This document shows positions 1 to 12,600 of a stretch of 64,000 nucleotides of DNA, piece after piece. Positions within the stretch are counted from its first letter, which is position 1. Every line of letters starts with the position of its first letter. Source of the stretch: Curvularia sp. ZM96 (Eukaryota > Ascomycota > Dothideomycetes > Pleosporales > Pleosporaceae); the NCBI GenBank assembly GCA_022457065.1, contig JAJGBQ010000003.1:4402001-4466000 (forward strand), given 5' to 3'. The position numbers and the translations under genes are program-made. The notes under the pieces are model-generated. The model did not search any database. It saw only the letters and a program-made list of their open reading frames with translations, and was not told the origin of the DNA.

Positions 1-98
1 TGGATATATGCCGACTAATATGAACAAGTCGATGGAACGATGGATGTCGCAATATACAAGTGTAGCGAATGATGGATCAAGCTATAAGGAAAATGCGA

Positions 99-1565
99 TT
101 AAAAGTTTTGTGCAATGCCAGAGTTCCCTTGCTGTGGGAAGACACTTGGGTTTTCGATTCTTGTGTTTCGTCGTGCGGATACGTCTCTTATGATGGGCTG
201 CGGCTGTTGCTGCTGTTGGGCGCCATAGGGGTCACCGGCACCGTATGGGTTGGGCTGGTAGTAGTCCTGGTTGCCGTAGTAGTCGTGTTGTTGAGTACCA
301 GGCATGCCGGGGTATTCGCCCGAGTTGTCAGAATGGTCGGCGACCGAGTATGAAGACGAAGCATTGGATGGACCGCGGTGCACACCAACCTGGTTGTTGG
401 CAGAGTTGGCAGCTGTGGCGCCCGTGGCAGCACCAAGGGCACCAATGCCGTCCGAATCCATGGTCTGGCGACGTCCGTCCATCAATGGGTCGTTGGACTG
501 GGCGTCCGAGTAGATTCCAGTTGGCGAGTGGGGCGTGGCATATCCGCCCGGGTTGCTGTTGCTGTCCGAGTAGGTCATGCCAGAGGTCATGGTGGTCGAC
601 ATCTTGCGGTTGGAGCTGGTGGTGGTGTTGCCCCATCCTCGGTAACCACTCTCGTCCTCGGCCATAGCCAGGCCACCGACGGCAGGCAGAGTTGGGTCGT
701 GGTTGGGGTTGAAGCCATACTCTTCCACCTCTTTTCTGCGCTCGTCCTCTGCGCTCCTGCGCTGCTTGCGCTTGCGCCAGAGGAAGATGCCACCCAAGAC
801 TAGCAAAGCAACGACGACAATGGGAATGACGACAGCAATGGCAGTCTTGCCGCTAGTGGTGAGGCCACCGCTGTTTTCGTTCTGTGCATTCTGCAGGCTA
901 GTAGAGCCCGTGTTGGTCGGGGTGGCGCTGGCGCCTGAACCGGATGCTCCTTTTGTGGGCTCGGCCGCATTGCCAGTTGGACTAATGACAGAGGTAATGG
1001 TGATGACCTGTGGAGGCTGGCCGGGGGCTGTGGCAGACGTGATGACTACAATGGACGTCTCGACTGCTGTTGAGGCAGGTGCCGAGGGGGCAGTGATGGT
1101 GCTGGTTGGCGGCGCATTGGCAGACGATTGCGCAGGGGGAGCAGACGACTGGGCTGGGGGTGGTGCGCTGGATGGAGGCGGTGGTGGTGCAGACGTAGGC
1201 GGGTCTGAACTGGGTGGTGGTGGTGGAGCGGATGAAGCTGGAGGAGGGTCTGACGATGGAGCGGGTGCGCTCGAGGGAGCAGGAGCTGGTGTAGAGGGAG
1301 CCGGGCTCGAGGCAGGCTCTGGGGCTGAAGGTGTGTTAGAAGCCGGTGGGGGACTTGGCTGTGAATTTGAAGCGGCAGCGGGCGCGTCTGATGAAGGCTG
1401 CGGTGATGCTGCAGAGGGTGTTACAGACGGCGAACGAGGCTGGGAGGCAGGAGCAGAGGGAGAGGAAGGGGGGCTATTGGAAGAAGGAGCAGACGAAGGA
1501 GCGGCAGCAGGACTGGACGCGACAAAAGAAGGAGACAACGTACTGGCAGTCACATTGCTCGACAT
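99..1565 (-). CDS. Ser/Pro/Ala-rich single-pass membrane protein
   Basis: Predicted 488-residue protein. The first ~230 residues are almost entirely Ser, Pro, Ala and Thr, like a heavily O-glycosylated extracellular stalk. One hydrophobic segment at about residues 241-263 is followed by a basic stop-transfer stretch (RKRKQRR). The cytoplasmic tail is ~220 residues and ends in Tyr/Gln-rich sequence. This layout matches fungal Mid2/Wsc-like wall-stress sensors, but no WSC cysteine domain is visible, so the sensor role is inference. I chose the ATG at 1565, before the Ser/Thr-rich stretch. An in-frame ATG at 1676 would add 37 residues that are moderately hydrophobic and might act as a signal sequence, so the start is open. 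Confidence 0.7.
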   Translation of the reverse strand: MSSNVTASTLSPSFVASSPAAAPSSAPSSNSPPSSPSAPASQPRSPSVTPSAASPQPSSDAPAAASNSQPSPPPASNTPSAPEPASSPAPSTPAPAPSSAPAPSSDPPPASSAPPPPPSSDPPTSAPPPPPSSAPPPAQSSAPPAQSSANAPPTSTITAPSAPASTAVETSIVVITSATAPGQPPQVITITSVISPTGNAAEPTKGASGSGASATPTNTGSTSLQNAQNENSGGLTTSGKTAIAVVIPIVVVALLVLGGIFLWRKRKQRRSAEDERRKEVEEYGFNPNHDPTLPAVGGLAMAEDESGYRGWGNTTTSSNRKMSTTMTSGMTYSDSNSNPGGYATPHSPTGIYSDAQSNDPLMDGRRQTMDSDGIGALGAATGATAANSANNQVGVHRGPSNASSSYSVADHSDNSGEYPGMPGTQQHDYYGNQDYYQPNPYGAGDPYGAQQQQQPQPIIRDVSARRNTRIENPSVFPQQGNSGIAQNF

Positions 1566-1679
1566 GATTGCGAAGATTGCGCAGCCCGGGAGGCAAGGCA
1601 CACGCAGCAGTGGACGAACAAAAGGAGCGACTGGCGAGGCGGCGAGACGGGCAAGGCCAGGAAACAACGGGGCCAAGTA

Positions 1680-2980
1680 GGTTTGAGGGCGCGCCGAGGG
1701 GACGTCGAGTGGGTATCAGGATGGCAGGGCGCAAACTTGGTTGGCGACGGTGAGGTAGTTAGTGTCGCGCAGTGGCAGCGAGGCCGTGGGACGGGTGGAC
1801 AGCAGCGACGAGTGGGCAGCGATCAGCTCGAGTCTCCGCCCGTGGGTCCGGGTTGATGATGTATCCAAGACGCGGCTCGACTTGGACTGGCAGGGCAGCA
1901 GTTGTGCAGGAGACCGAGTGGACCCTGCACGGGAGAAGGATGGGCGATCCCAGCTAGGCGGGCGGTGCGGTTATTGAGCGCACTGCCGAAGCGAACCACG
2001 CCGCCCAACACGCCCGGCCGCACGCCGCTGGCTGACCCGCGGGGGCGTCTCGCGATGCTGAGGCGAAGCGCCGAGGGCGAGACACGTTGCTGCGTGTGCG
2101 GCGGCGCACCGTGAGGGCGAATTGTCGTCGCCAAGCGGACTGGCACTGGAGACGCGGTGCGGGAGCTCCAGACTTGAGACGGATGGCCGGCCGCTGGCGG
2201 TGCTGCCAATCGTCACATGCTGACTAGCCCGCCGCCCAAAGAGGGAAGCTGCCAGCACGGTGGCGCCTGCCCTAGCGCCCAATCCGGCATGTCCGTGGCT
2301 GAGTGCGTCCGGCGGGCCTGTCGCTGCTGGGCGTCAGAATGCACGCCATCAGAGGGCGCCTCTCGTCTCTACGCGTGGTAAGACGTGCTCGATCACTGCA
2401 TACACAACAGCACTCAGTACCTTCACCGTGTACTCCCCAGACACCATGCCTGTCCTCGTCCCCACCCATGCCATCATCCCCCGTGAACCATCGTCATTGC
2501 CCGTGGGTCGCCTGGCCGCATCCTGGTCCCAATAGCATCATCTCCTCGCTTTTTTTTACGAACTTGACTTTTCATTTCCGCCCGTGCGCGCCCGCTGATT
2601 GGCTGAGTCGCCGCTCTATATTAAGCCCGTCTCAGCAGCTGCTCTATCGGCACGTTGCGGCGGGCGTCCGTCGCTTCCTCGCTGCCATTGTCATGCTGAA
2701 CAAACAGCACACGGTGGCGCCTTCTCGTATCAGCTCGCCGTTAGCTCCTGCTTTCTCCACGACTCAGGTGCACCCAACACACCACCATGCCGCCCACCCA
2801 GCCAGCTCGCCAATCGCCATGCACCCTCGCCTAATCCATCGTCTAATCCATCGCCTTACAGGACCGTCTCTCCCGTCAGCACTCTAGTTAATCATCCATT
2901 ATGTGTTACTGACTGCATCGCTGCAATGCCACGCTTCTCTGCTCCCCCTATGCTTATCCGCACAAAACAAATCCCGTGAC
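1680..2980. other. Intergenic region, no gene seen
   Basis: GC-rich then pyrimidine-rich sequence between the membrane-protein start and the 3' end of the reductase gene. Short open frames here lack any recognisable domain, splice structure or codon pattern. It probably contains the promoter of the membrane-protein gene. Confidence 0.5.
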
Positions 2981-3974
2981 CTATACCAGCCCGGGGATCA
3001 CCGCCTTGCGGCCCTCGAGCTTTTCTTTGCCAAACTTCTGCTCATACCACCGCTTGCCCTGCAACGCCCGCGGCAGCATCGTCGCAATCTCGTTGATGAG
3101 GAAGGTGCGCGCCGGATGGCATTCCCATCCCCCAATCATCCACCATCCTGCCCACTCAATCCATTCGCACAAGTAGTGCGCATGCAGCACGTACTTGAAC
3201 AGGCCGTTCTTGGGTATCATGTACACCTTGTCCACCTTCTCCACCGCCTTGCCTTGGTCTTTGGCCTCCTTGCGCTGCCGCCGATCCGCCGCTCTCCTGA
3301 TCTCTCGCAGGTCGTCGTCATGGAACATGTTGCCCATGAGCCCCCAGCACCACACGACAAGCCCAATAAACGTCCACTCCGTGCGCGCCGCCCATGTGTA
3401 CTGCGATGTTGGCCCGTAGCCTGCAAGGTACCCGCCAATTGAAATCGCATTGAGCAGTTGAAACAATGCCGCCGCAATCCATACCAATATATGCATCGGT
3501 GACATGCTCGGATTCAGAAACAAGGGTGAGAGGATGGCGCGGTACATGTAGTGGAACACCTGGTGTCTGCGTTAGTTCTCCCCTGCTTCCCCTTCTCATA
3601 GCCAGACTCACAAAGCACCCAGCCATGGTCCAGTTGCCCCATGGTAACTCTTGAATCCCCAGCTCCTTGGGCAGCGCTATCATGATATACAGCAGCACAA
3701 TGAACCCCACCGACTCCATCGTCGCCCACCCAATCCTGCCATTGACATTGAGCCGTGAGTCGACCGATGTCTTGCCTTGCGGGTACCAATCAATCATCCA
3801 TTGTATGGCTGTAAACTGTAATTTCCACAAAAAAAACCACACATTAGCATGGCTCATTGTTCCATGCGCCTTGCGCGGGCATATTCTTCTTACCAGAGGA
3901 AAAAGCTGGAAAATCCAGCACGTCAACTCCCAGTTCTCCCGCGACGGCGGCAGCCATCCCTGCACAATCGCCAT
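2981..3974 (-). CDS. Steroid 5-alpha-reductase family membrane enzyme (3 exons)
   Basis: Exons 3974-3894, 3815-3612 and 3559-2981 join in phase 0 at both introns and give 287 residues. The protein has several hydrophobic segments. The C-terminus has the family signature: a Glu followed by MLPRALQGKRWYEQKF and then a KAVIPGLV-like tail, typical of the 3-oxo-5-alpha-steroid 4-dehydrogenase C-terminal domain. The segment SIGGYLAGYGPT is typical of the fungal branch. The family reduces C=C bonds of steroids or enoyl lipids with NADPH in the ER membrane; the substrate here is unknown. The ATG at 3974 was chosen because a conserved-looking N-terminus starts there. Upstream in-frame sequence is a translated AG/CT microsatellite and was excluded. 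Confidence 0.85.
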
Positions 3975-4045
3975 TTGCGCCCTCGTGTAAGCAAACAGCT
4001 GTCGCTCGTTTCCACCAGCAAGACGTAATGAAGAAGGTGTGGTCA

Positions 4046-4047
<2 letters not shown>

Positions 4048-4088
<41 letters not shown>
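4048..4088. repeat. (AG)n microsatellite
   Basis: About 20 perfect AG units. It lies about 74-114 bp upstream of the reductase start codon, in the likely promoter or 5' leader, where on the gene strand it reads as a CT tract. Confidence 0.97.
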
Positions 4089-4089
<1 letters not shown>

Positions 4090-4503
4090 GCAGGCGCAAA
4101 CAAGTAAAACAGACAGCAGCACTGTCCTGGCAAAGTGAGGGGAACCTCGTTGTTTTTGTGATCAAGTGATACAAATTATTGCGTTGCGCGGCGTCGGCCA
4201 AATCACAAACACTATCCATAATGATGTCAGTACTTCCACCACGTCGTTTCCGCGCCAAGCCGAAGCGTGCTTTTTCCCGGCAATGCGCGGGGAGTGGGTG
4301 GTGTGCTTTGTTTTTTTCCTCGTCACGCTTGGTTGCGCAGTGTCTGTGGGGCAAGAATGCCATGCCTGCATAGTATGCCTGTTCGGGCAATTCGAGAAGG
4401 CGACGTACCTGGGATGACTGCATGCGCGGGCAGATGAAACACAGCATATGAAGATTTTCATCCCAGTTATATTCAAATGCAGCCCTAATTTTCTCATCAA
4501 ATC

Positions 4504-4589
4504 GTCTCCTTAGCTCAATTGGGAGAGCGCCAGACTGAAGTCTCAGTCACTAAATCTGGAGGTATCGTGTTCGATCCACGAAGGGGACA
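4504..4589 (+). tRNA. tRNA-Phe (GAA) with intron
   Basis: A complete cloverleaf is visible. The 7-bp acceptor stem pairs GTCTCCT (4504-4510) with AGGGGAC (4582-4588), followed by discriminator A. The D arm reads GCTC...GAGC. The anticodon stem CCAGA pairs with TCTGG, anticodon GAA is at 4537-4539, and the T arm is TCGTG-TTCGATC-CACGA. A 13-nt intron at about 4541-4553 lies directly after position 37, the canonical site for nuclear tRNA introns. Mature length is 73 nt before CCA addition. Confidence 0.97.
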
Positions 4590-4993
4590 ACGTGCCTGGG
4601 CTTGCTCAGGGTCTTCGAACCATTATTTTTTGGCCTTGTTTTTTGCTTCCCTCCAGGTCACTGCACATGACCACAAGGATGCTTGAGTCCGACTGGTTGC
4701 ATGCTTCGTATTATTCTTTTTTTCTCTACAAATGAATTACGCGTACAGACACATGTAATACAAGGTCACCCACCATATGCACATCTTCCAGTTTGTGAAT
4801 ACCGGCTCATCCCGCTCATCATTTTACACGACACGAGCTGACATCATCACCGAGACAACCCTCGGAGCTTTCCAATTAATTTTATCGACTGTTATACATG
4901 GTAGTACAAATGCTGCACTGAATCTTTTTACGTACAACAAAAAACATAAGCGTACAAAAGAAACTCATAACTCATCATAACCAGGGCCAAAGC

Positions 4994-6953
4994 TTACTCC
5001 TGCCTCGCACCACTAGCTTGCATGTCACTCTCAGTCGCTGGCACACTCTCCCTCCTCAGCTGTTCAGGTGCTCGTGCCTCATTGCCCTTCTTGATGCCCC
5101 TCGCTCCAGGCGTTAGGAACGTGTTGTCCAGCGCAGGGAGCTCCTCGTCCGCCGGTGGTTCCCAGTGCTTGCTCTTCCACGGCGTCACGTGCAAAATGTA
5201 CATGGTGTCGATCTCCTCGAGTGTTCGGCCGTGCGACTCGCAAACAAACAGGTACACGACGACTGCACCGGTGAAACAGCACGCAGCGAACACATAGCCG
5301 TATCGGTAGTCGATGGCAGTAGTGATGTAGGGTGTGACTAGAAGACGTTGTTAGAATGCAGAGAATGTGTGAGGAGTAGACAAAACTTACAGAAGGAAAT
5401 AAGAAAGTTCCACGTCCAGTTGCTGGCAGTGGCGAGCGCCATGCATTTGGCACGGTATCTCGAGGGATAGATCTCACCAACCACAGCCCAGATAATTGGG
5501 CCCCATGTCATGGCGTATCCAGCGATGAAAAGGCAGGCAAAGATGATCATGGCGTAGCCAATACCCTGGTTCGACGTGCCATCGTCGTTTAGGAGCGCAA
5601 AGTGTCCGAGCGAGGCAAACACCATGAAGCACATGAACATCCACACTCCGCCGACCATGAGCGATGACCGTCGTCCAAACTTCTCAACCACATAGAGACC
5701 AGGGATTGTCATGCCGAAGTTGACGCCTCCGAGGATCATGGACGTGACGAATGAGTTTTTGATACCGACGGAGTTGAAAATGGTGGTTCCATAGTAGAAG
5801 TAGCTGGAAATAGCAATCAGTACACGCAGCTCCATGAGTCAGGTTTAACAAAAGACTTACTAGTTAGCACCTGTCAGCTGCTGCAGAGCCTGAAGTGCAA
5901 CACCAAGAATAACACGGTATGCCATGCGAGGACCAGTAAAGATCTCGTACCACGGGTGCTTGCCACCACCGGCCTGTTCTGCCTCGAACTTCCTCTGGAT
6001 CTCCTGAATCTCTCGCTTCACTTCGGGGTGATCCTCCGAAACACCATAGGTGATCGCAATCGTGTGCTTTGCACTGTCCATCTTGCCCTTGCGGTACTCC
6101 CATCGCGGCGACTCTTGCATGAATAGAATGCCGAAAATCATGATTGCCGACCAGATGAAGCCGATGCCCATGGGAAGCTTCCACGCGTACGAGCTCAACC
6201 GCTTCTCAGTGCCAAAGTTGATGCAGTAGGCGACAAAGATGCCGAGGGTAATGAAGAGCTGGTAGCACGACACGAGCGCACCACGGACGTAGCGTGGGGC
6301 AGTCTCGGATTGATACATGGGTGTGAGTACGGAAAGCGCTCCCACACCGAGTCCAGCCACCCATCGGCCGAGCGATACCTGGTACCATATCGTCGTGGCA
6401 GTGATTTGCACAATGACTCCAACGCAAAAGATGATGTTCCAGAAGACGATTGAGTATTTCCGGCCAAACTTGTCTGCGACGGGGGCCGCAATCAGCGCAC
6501 CCATGAGGGTACCAATTGATAACTAGATGAGTGTGTCAGTTCATGTATGATATCGAGCCTGCTCAAAAAGCAGCAACCTACCAACGCGACAATCAGCCCA
6601 GACTTCCAGTTACTAAACTTGAGTTCACCCGTCTGTGGATCCTTCTGATCGGCAAACTTTGTCTTGAAATCCGGCATCTCCAGGAACCCAGAAATCTGAC
6701 CCGTGTCGTAGCCAAAGATGAACTATTGCCGTCCTGTTAGCCACTGCCCACACATTGTTCTATCCTCTTGCTGGGGGAAAGTACGCACACCACCCATGGA
6801 GACGATAATCGCCATAGCAATGATTCGCATGCGAAAGATTTCCTTGAAACCGCCCTTCAGTATCTGTGGCTTCTTCTCCGGGTCCTTGTCGAACGCCGTC
6901 GACGACGCCGTCGACGTACTATCCCGCCCACGAAACCTATCGAGTATCGCCAT
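4994..6953 (-). CDS. MFS hexose transporter (5 exons)
   Basis: Exons 6953-6789, 6722-6582, 6522-5861, 5803-5391 and 5337-4994 splice in frame to 574 residues. It is a sugar-porter family transporter with 12 expected membrane segments. Visible motifs are FGYDTGQISGF in helix 1, ADKFGRK in the loop 2-3 signature, GRWVAGLGVG, the QESPRW motif before the central cytoplasmic loop, QQLTGAN in helix 7 (sugar binding), EKFGRRS in the second-half repeat and ESHGRTLEEID after helix 12. The pattern fits fungal high-affinity glucose/hexose transporters with proton symport at the plasma membrane. The C-terminal tail of ~80 residues is hydrophilic. Substrate range cannot be read from sequence. Confidence 0.93.
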
Positions 6954-9630
6954 TGCCGCTGTATTGAAATGAGGTGTAGCTGCTGTTCACTCAAGCAGCA
7001 AGGTACAGAATAAGAGAACCCAGGACCATTGAGGATCTTTCAACTACATATAATGCACCCACCCCATGTTCGTTACAGCTTCCACTTGTACCCCTCAATG
7101 CCGTCATATCTGCATGGTAGTACACCGGTGTATGGTCATCGCGTCCCCCTCCCCCAGCAGATCGCCATGTGTATGGGGGATTAGCGAAAAAAGTTGTCCA
7201 CAGGAACGTGAGCCTTGTAGTCGCACTCGACGTCATGGTTCGCAATGATGCGACATCCTGACTAAAACGGCTCTGCGATTCGGACCGCCCTCTTCCCTGC
7301 TTGGCGAATGAAAATGCTTGACATGGTTAAGCTATGTGACGAGGGTTGATTTCCCATTGGCTGCCGGGGCTTTGTCGGTGTCAAACTTTGAGCCTCTGCG
7401 GCTTGCGGCCCTCGTGATACATGACCGACGTCAAGGTCGACCCAACGTCATCTTGCCTATTCACACTTGGGTATGTGGGGTAAGCACGCCGTTGGAGGCG
7501 TTGGAGGCGTTGAAGTTCGGAACGCCAGGCGGACGATCAGAGACTGTAGCGTGCGGAATGACATCGATCTGACAAGTATTCGGGCTTGGCGAGTGCAAGC
7601 GGTTATGCTTTTCGCGGTCTCTAAGCCGTCGATATGGCAGACAGTATCATCATTGTCGGAGCGCAAGATTCGTCCGAAGGAAATCCCCACGCTTTAAAAC
7701 ACTCTGTCTGGGTGAGTACCTGTGGAGATGGTGGCCCATGGGACAAGTCCCAGTTTTTCTGCTCTTCTACGCGTCTTCGGTGCAGCTTCTGTATGGGGTT
7801 TCGCCCGAATTTCGGGTTCAAGACGCTCGGGAAACCGTTGCCGACGTCAGACCCTCTGCTTCCCTGGATCTGTGCTGATTCAGTGCTGTCCCGATGAAAG
7901 TGGAATAACATTGGAGGTCTAGCGCGTTTTCATGAGCTGTATATCAGTAGGCTTTTGCCAATCCAGGCTGAGGGTCTGGCGTTGATTTGTCTGTAGCCAA
8001 GATCATGGTGTTTAACTCGGGTATCGTCCCGAACCCACCTCTTTGACTTGCGTTCAAGCTCCTTATCTACGCTGATAAGGTACAGAGTACTAAGAGCAAA
8101 TCATGTCTGACTTGAAAGCTTACAAGATGATCAAGCGTCAGAACAGGTTACGCGTTGCAACTTCTTTATCCACAAAGACTCACAGTATTGCGACGTCCAC
8201 GTCCACGTCTCGGTCCGACGGATGTCGTTCCTTTCCCACCGACCACTGGCTGTACCTGCCTCGTTTGGGCCAGAGAACAGTTACTCCAGAGAAACAACCA
8301 CAAAGCGCTCTATCAACAATACCATCTTCCATAGAGCCGCACCTAGACCCTTCAAGTTGTACCCATCAGACAACTCCGGTCCCTTTTCCCATCCATCCAT
8401 GCTCCCCACAACCCTAAATCACGGAAAATCTGGCCGAACCGCTCATCGCTAACCTGACGTGGCGTCAACCATGCACACATGCACCCATCCAAACACAAAC
8501 GACTCTAACACTGACTCGCATCCTTCTCCTCCTCTTGGGATTCCAAACAAGGTAATCGCAGTAAGCAGGTGTAGATTCCAGGTAAAAATTGCGGATACAC
8601 TTCCCGACCACTAAATCACTTGGAGTGACACGCACCCACCAACTTGTCCGGGTACATTGATCCCCTCATGGTTCTTGGTATTCCCTTTCTTTGTCCACTT
8701 AGTTTCTTTTTATATATAATTTCTTTGTCTTTTCGTCTAAATAACCGGCACCTTTGTCCGTTACAGGTCGTCGCGTTGCGCAACGCTCTCACCTGTAGGT
8801 ATCGACGAGCGCAGCCACCACCCATGAAAAGGGGGACTTTGATTGGCTGTAAGGACAAGTCCAACTGCACCGTTACCAAAGTACTGTACTGCCACAGAAG
8901 AAACGCAACAGCCACATTCGCGCGTTCTAGACTGCTGGTCCATGTGAAAGAGGGGAAAAGTCTAATCTAGACCCTGCGTCTTGTCGTTCCGTTACAACCA
9001 ACCTAAAGCTTCCTTCCTGCCAATGCAAGTGTAATGCCCACCGGCAGAACCCGTGGTTGGCAGACATCATAGACCAAAAAAGAACCACATCTCACACCAC
9101 CTCCTCAGTCCCTTTATTCAACACATGCTTCTGCTTTCTGATTAGCTTGCGACGTGTAAGCTCTAGGCTAAGCTACTCAAACGAGTAATTTGCGTCGCAG
9201 CCGTCGAAAATAGGCGTCTGACACGGCTACCTTTTCCGCTCCTTGATATCACATGATTCGTGCTGTTCAAGTGCCCGGTAGTGTATGTGTGTGCGTGGGC
9301 TTGTGGACCACTCCAAGACGTCGGGATAATGTACCGGTCGGCTGATTGTGCCGAGTTGCGCAACGGCAGTCAGGGAATGAAGGTTGTTCGACTATAGCCC
9401 ACGTCGTTTCGTTGTGAACTTCACTGGAAGATGAATTAAGAAATTCATCGAAAGTCTTTTGGCCCGACTATGCTACACTAACATGGCGCGACGGGGCCTG
9501 CTCTTCTCAATGGTTAAAAAAAATACAGATCTATTCTTATATGTAAACAACTATAGATACAGTACATCGGCAAAGCCAACAACACCGGTTGCTCTCCCCC
9601 TTGATCTGGCTAAACAGAATCCGACGCAAC
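6954..9630. other. 2.7-kb intergenic stretch, no gene supported
   Basis: No open frame here has a domain, signal peptide or convincing splice structure. The first few hundred bases presumably hold the transporter promoter. The interval 8200-8500 is pyrimidine-rich with many CCA/CCC runs, like the leader sequence of a fungal gene, but no coding sequence follows it. Confidence 0.45.
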
Positions 9631-12600
9631 TCAAGCGTCGGAGAAAGGCCGGTCCAATCTCCCCCGCTTTGTCTTGGGCCTGATCCGACCCTTTGGCATC
9701 ACCCTGGTTGTGCTCACGACGTTGTCCTTGCGCGCGTCTAGCAAACTCTTGAAACCTATGCTTGCGCCAACAGGTTCTGTGTGTTGATGCTGTACAGGCG
9801 GCTGAGTAACGGCAGAAGTGGCTTCCGAGCGAGCAACAAGACCAAGTTGCTCTTGGAGTTTTCGGTATTGGACTTCCGGATCCCGAATATCTGCAACAGG
9901 AGACTTGGATTGCCTTTTGGGCTTTTGTGGCTGTTGCAATGCTGGCTCAGAGGTGACATGGGGAGGAGTTGGTGCAGAAGATGCGGGCAGAGCAGCTGCT
10001 GGCTCGACTGCTTCATCTCTGAGAAAACCGAAAATATCCGCATCTTCGGTTTCATGCTTGGAAGGAGTGATGTCTGGAACGTTGAGACTTGTTTTTAGAT
10101 CTTCGGTATGCGCCGGCGCCGTGGCCGTTGCGTCAGACCCTGCGTCGGCATCTGCAGGCTCGAATTGTGGCGGTTGCCATCTCATCCGCTCCTCTTCCGC
10201 CTCCTTATCTGCCTTATCTTGCGCTCTCACCTCCTTGTAGATCCGGGCTTTCTCCAGTGTAAGCATGAGCTGCCGTCGATTGACGACAGCAGCCAGGGCC
10301 CGCAGCAGATCGGGTTCCAACTCTTGCTCTACCTCAAGATCCTGCATCGTCTCGCCTATTCGCTCAATGAGTTGTGCTTTGGCGTACCCTCGTATCAATA
10401 TGCCATGGGTAAATTGATCTGCATCAATACCACGGTTGCGCATGATCTCGAAGACACGTTCAGCCGCTTGTACCTGGCCCGTCTTGAAGAACGCCTGCAT
10501 CAAGATGTTCCAGCTATATATGTTCGGCTGTGTTACACCCTCAGTCATATCCTTGATGACTTGTGAGGCATTGGCAAACTGTTGCTTCTGGCTGAAGGCG
10601 AGCAAGAAGGCGTTCCAGATGGTTGGGTTTTGAATCAGGCTTCTGAATGCTGCGTTGCTGGTTTCATTGGCGACCGTTTTGAACTTCTCGTACAAGTTGA
10701 AGACGCGCTGGTTGCTTACAGTTGCTGCTGACTGAATTTCTGCTTGCATCATGACGTATAAAGCTACAGGCGGAGGCGAAAGGACTACCCTCTGCTCGTT
10801 CTTCGCAGGGCTAGAGGTCGTTATTCCGGACGTGATGAAAGGCTCTAGCGGCTCCGTAGTAAACAATTTCGAATATGCGTCCCACAGCAATGCAGACCTG
10901 TGCCCAGCCTCGACATCATTCTGATGACGCACGTAGAGGTAGTACAGATAATCTGTTGCCAGCCACGGGTTCTTGGTTTGCTGTGCTACTTCTACGCAAT
11001 GTTGCGCAAAGCTCTGGAACATGGCCGGGTTACTTTGCAGTGTACACCCATGGAGCAGGATTGCATACGTGTGTGGATCGGGTTCTAGTCCATTGCTTTC
11101 CAGAGCGTTATACACTTTAAAAGCAGTGGTGTAATCGCCGGCTTCCATAGCATTGTGCATGACTATGTTGTATAGCAGAATGTCCATTTTGATCCCCAGG
11201 CGTACGAAAGCAGCGACTACAGAGGGGGTTTGATGAAAGTCGTGGCTTGTACTCATGCTTTTACGCAGTATCGTAGCGCATGTCCAGCGTAATCTCTTCC
11301 GCTCTACGACCGATTTCCATGCCACTGCGTGAAATCTAACTCTGAGCTCATCAAGACATTTCAAAGCGTATTGGACCTCGCCAGCCTCGCCAAAGGCGCT
11401 TGCATAGTGCAACATGGTATCAAACCCGATGCGCGTGCGATGCTCAGTCAAGCAATCAAACACCTTTTTAAGGTCGTCGATTTCGGCCAACTCGACCAAA
11501 TTGTACAGCAGATCCTGTGAACAGACCTCCGGTTGGCGAGCCAATGATTTGGTAAATATGTTCACAAATGCAGGAACAAACAGTCGTCTCTGGGCCACTG
11601 GATCCGTACCCCACTTCTGGCGAGCACCATACACTCGTTTGGTATGAATCTTGGAGAGATGGCCAAGGCCGTCCGCAATAGCTTGCGTCTTCTGGCCTCG
11701 CAGAAGCGGATCATTGGCGATGACTTCTATAAATCGTAATGCAAGGCCAGGCAACCGATCCAGTAGGTAGATGAGTAGCGGATGGGCGTACGATTTTCGT
11801 GTATTGACATCGAATTCGACCCAGTTTTTCCATGCCATGTGCAAACCGACAGTAGTGTTGGACTGAAAAAGCTTGCGGGTGAGCCGTACGCATTGCGGAT
11901 CGTGTTTTATGACAATCTTTCGCGTGTGTTTTCGTAAAGAGGTGTAAAGGGCCCGATCGAGTGCTGCAAATGCTGAATTGAGAGAGACTGGTTTCCTGGA
12001 GCGACCGGCTGCCTTGGTAAAATCTAACCGCGTCGCGCTCCAACGCTGCAGATTTGATACCCGACGAGCAAGAGACCTGTACCGTCCCCGTTTCATCCAC
12101 TCATCGACGGAAAGGTGGGGTGGCAGTTTGGAGATGTAGTTGAGGAGTCGCGCTCTCTCTAAAACTAGCGCCCTGTATCGCTTCGCAGCTCGCGAAGGCG
12201 CATTTTGAGCAAGAACTGAATGAGCCCGGCTTGACGGAGCTCGACGGCGTCGGCTTTCTAAAGGACTGTCTCCTTTTGGCTCACTTGGAAGACTGGATGC
12301 GGCAGTCGCATATGACCGTGCATGCTTTCGGGCAAATGTAGATATGTCGACATAGAGGTAATCGACAGTATTCATACGATACAATTCTTTCTGCCGTCGA
12401 GTAGGCGTTTGCAGCAGCCCCGCATCAGGCTTTCTCTGACTAAACTGCTGGCAACATGTCGACCTTGACACTGGCCGGGTCTCTCGATCATTATCTACAC
12501 CGGCTATCCATCTTGATTGTCCCAATGATCCAAAGGAAATCTGACCCTCGTCCTGTGCAGCATCGACTCTTGCGTTGTGTGGCCTGGGCTTTCCTGGGAT

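Noticed and set aside
703..1680. Long plus-strand frame (325 codons) opposite the membrane-protein gene
   Set aside because: It is Gly/Ala/Glu-rich only because it mirrors the Ser/Pro-rich coding strand; no domain or start context.
7318..7922. Several 60-96 codon frames on both strands
   Set aside because: No domain, signal peptide, splice structure or coding-like composition; treated as chance frames.
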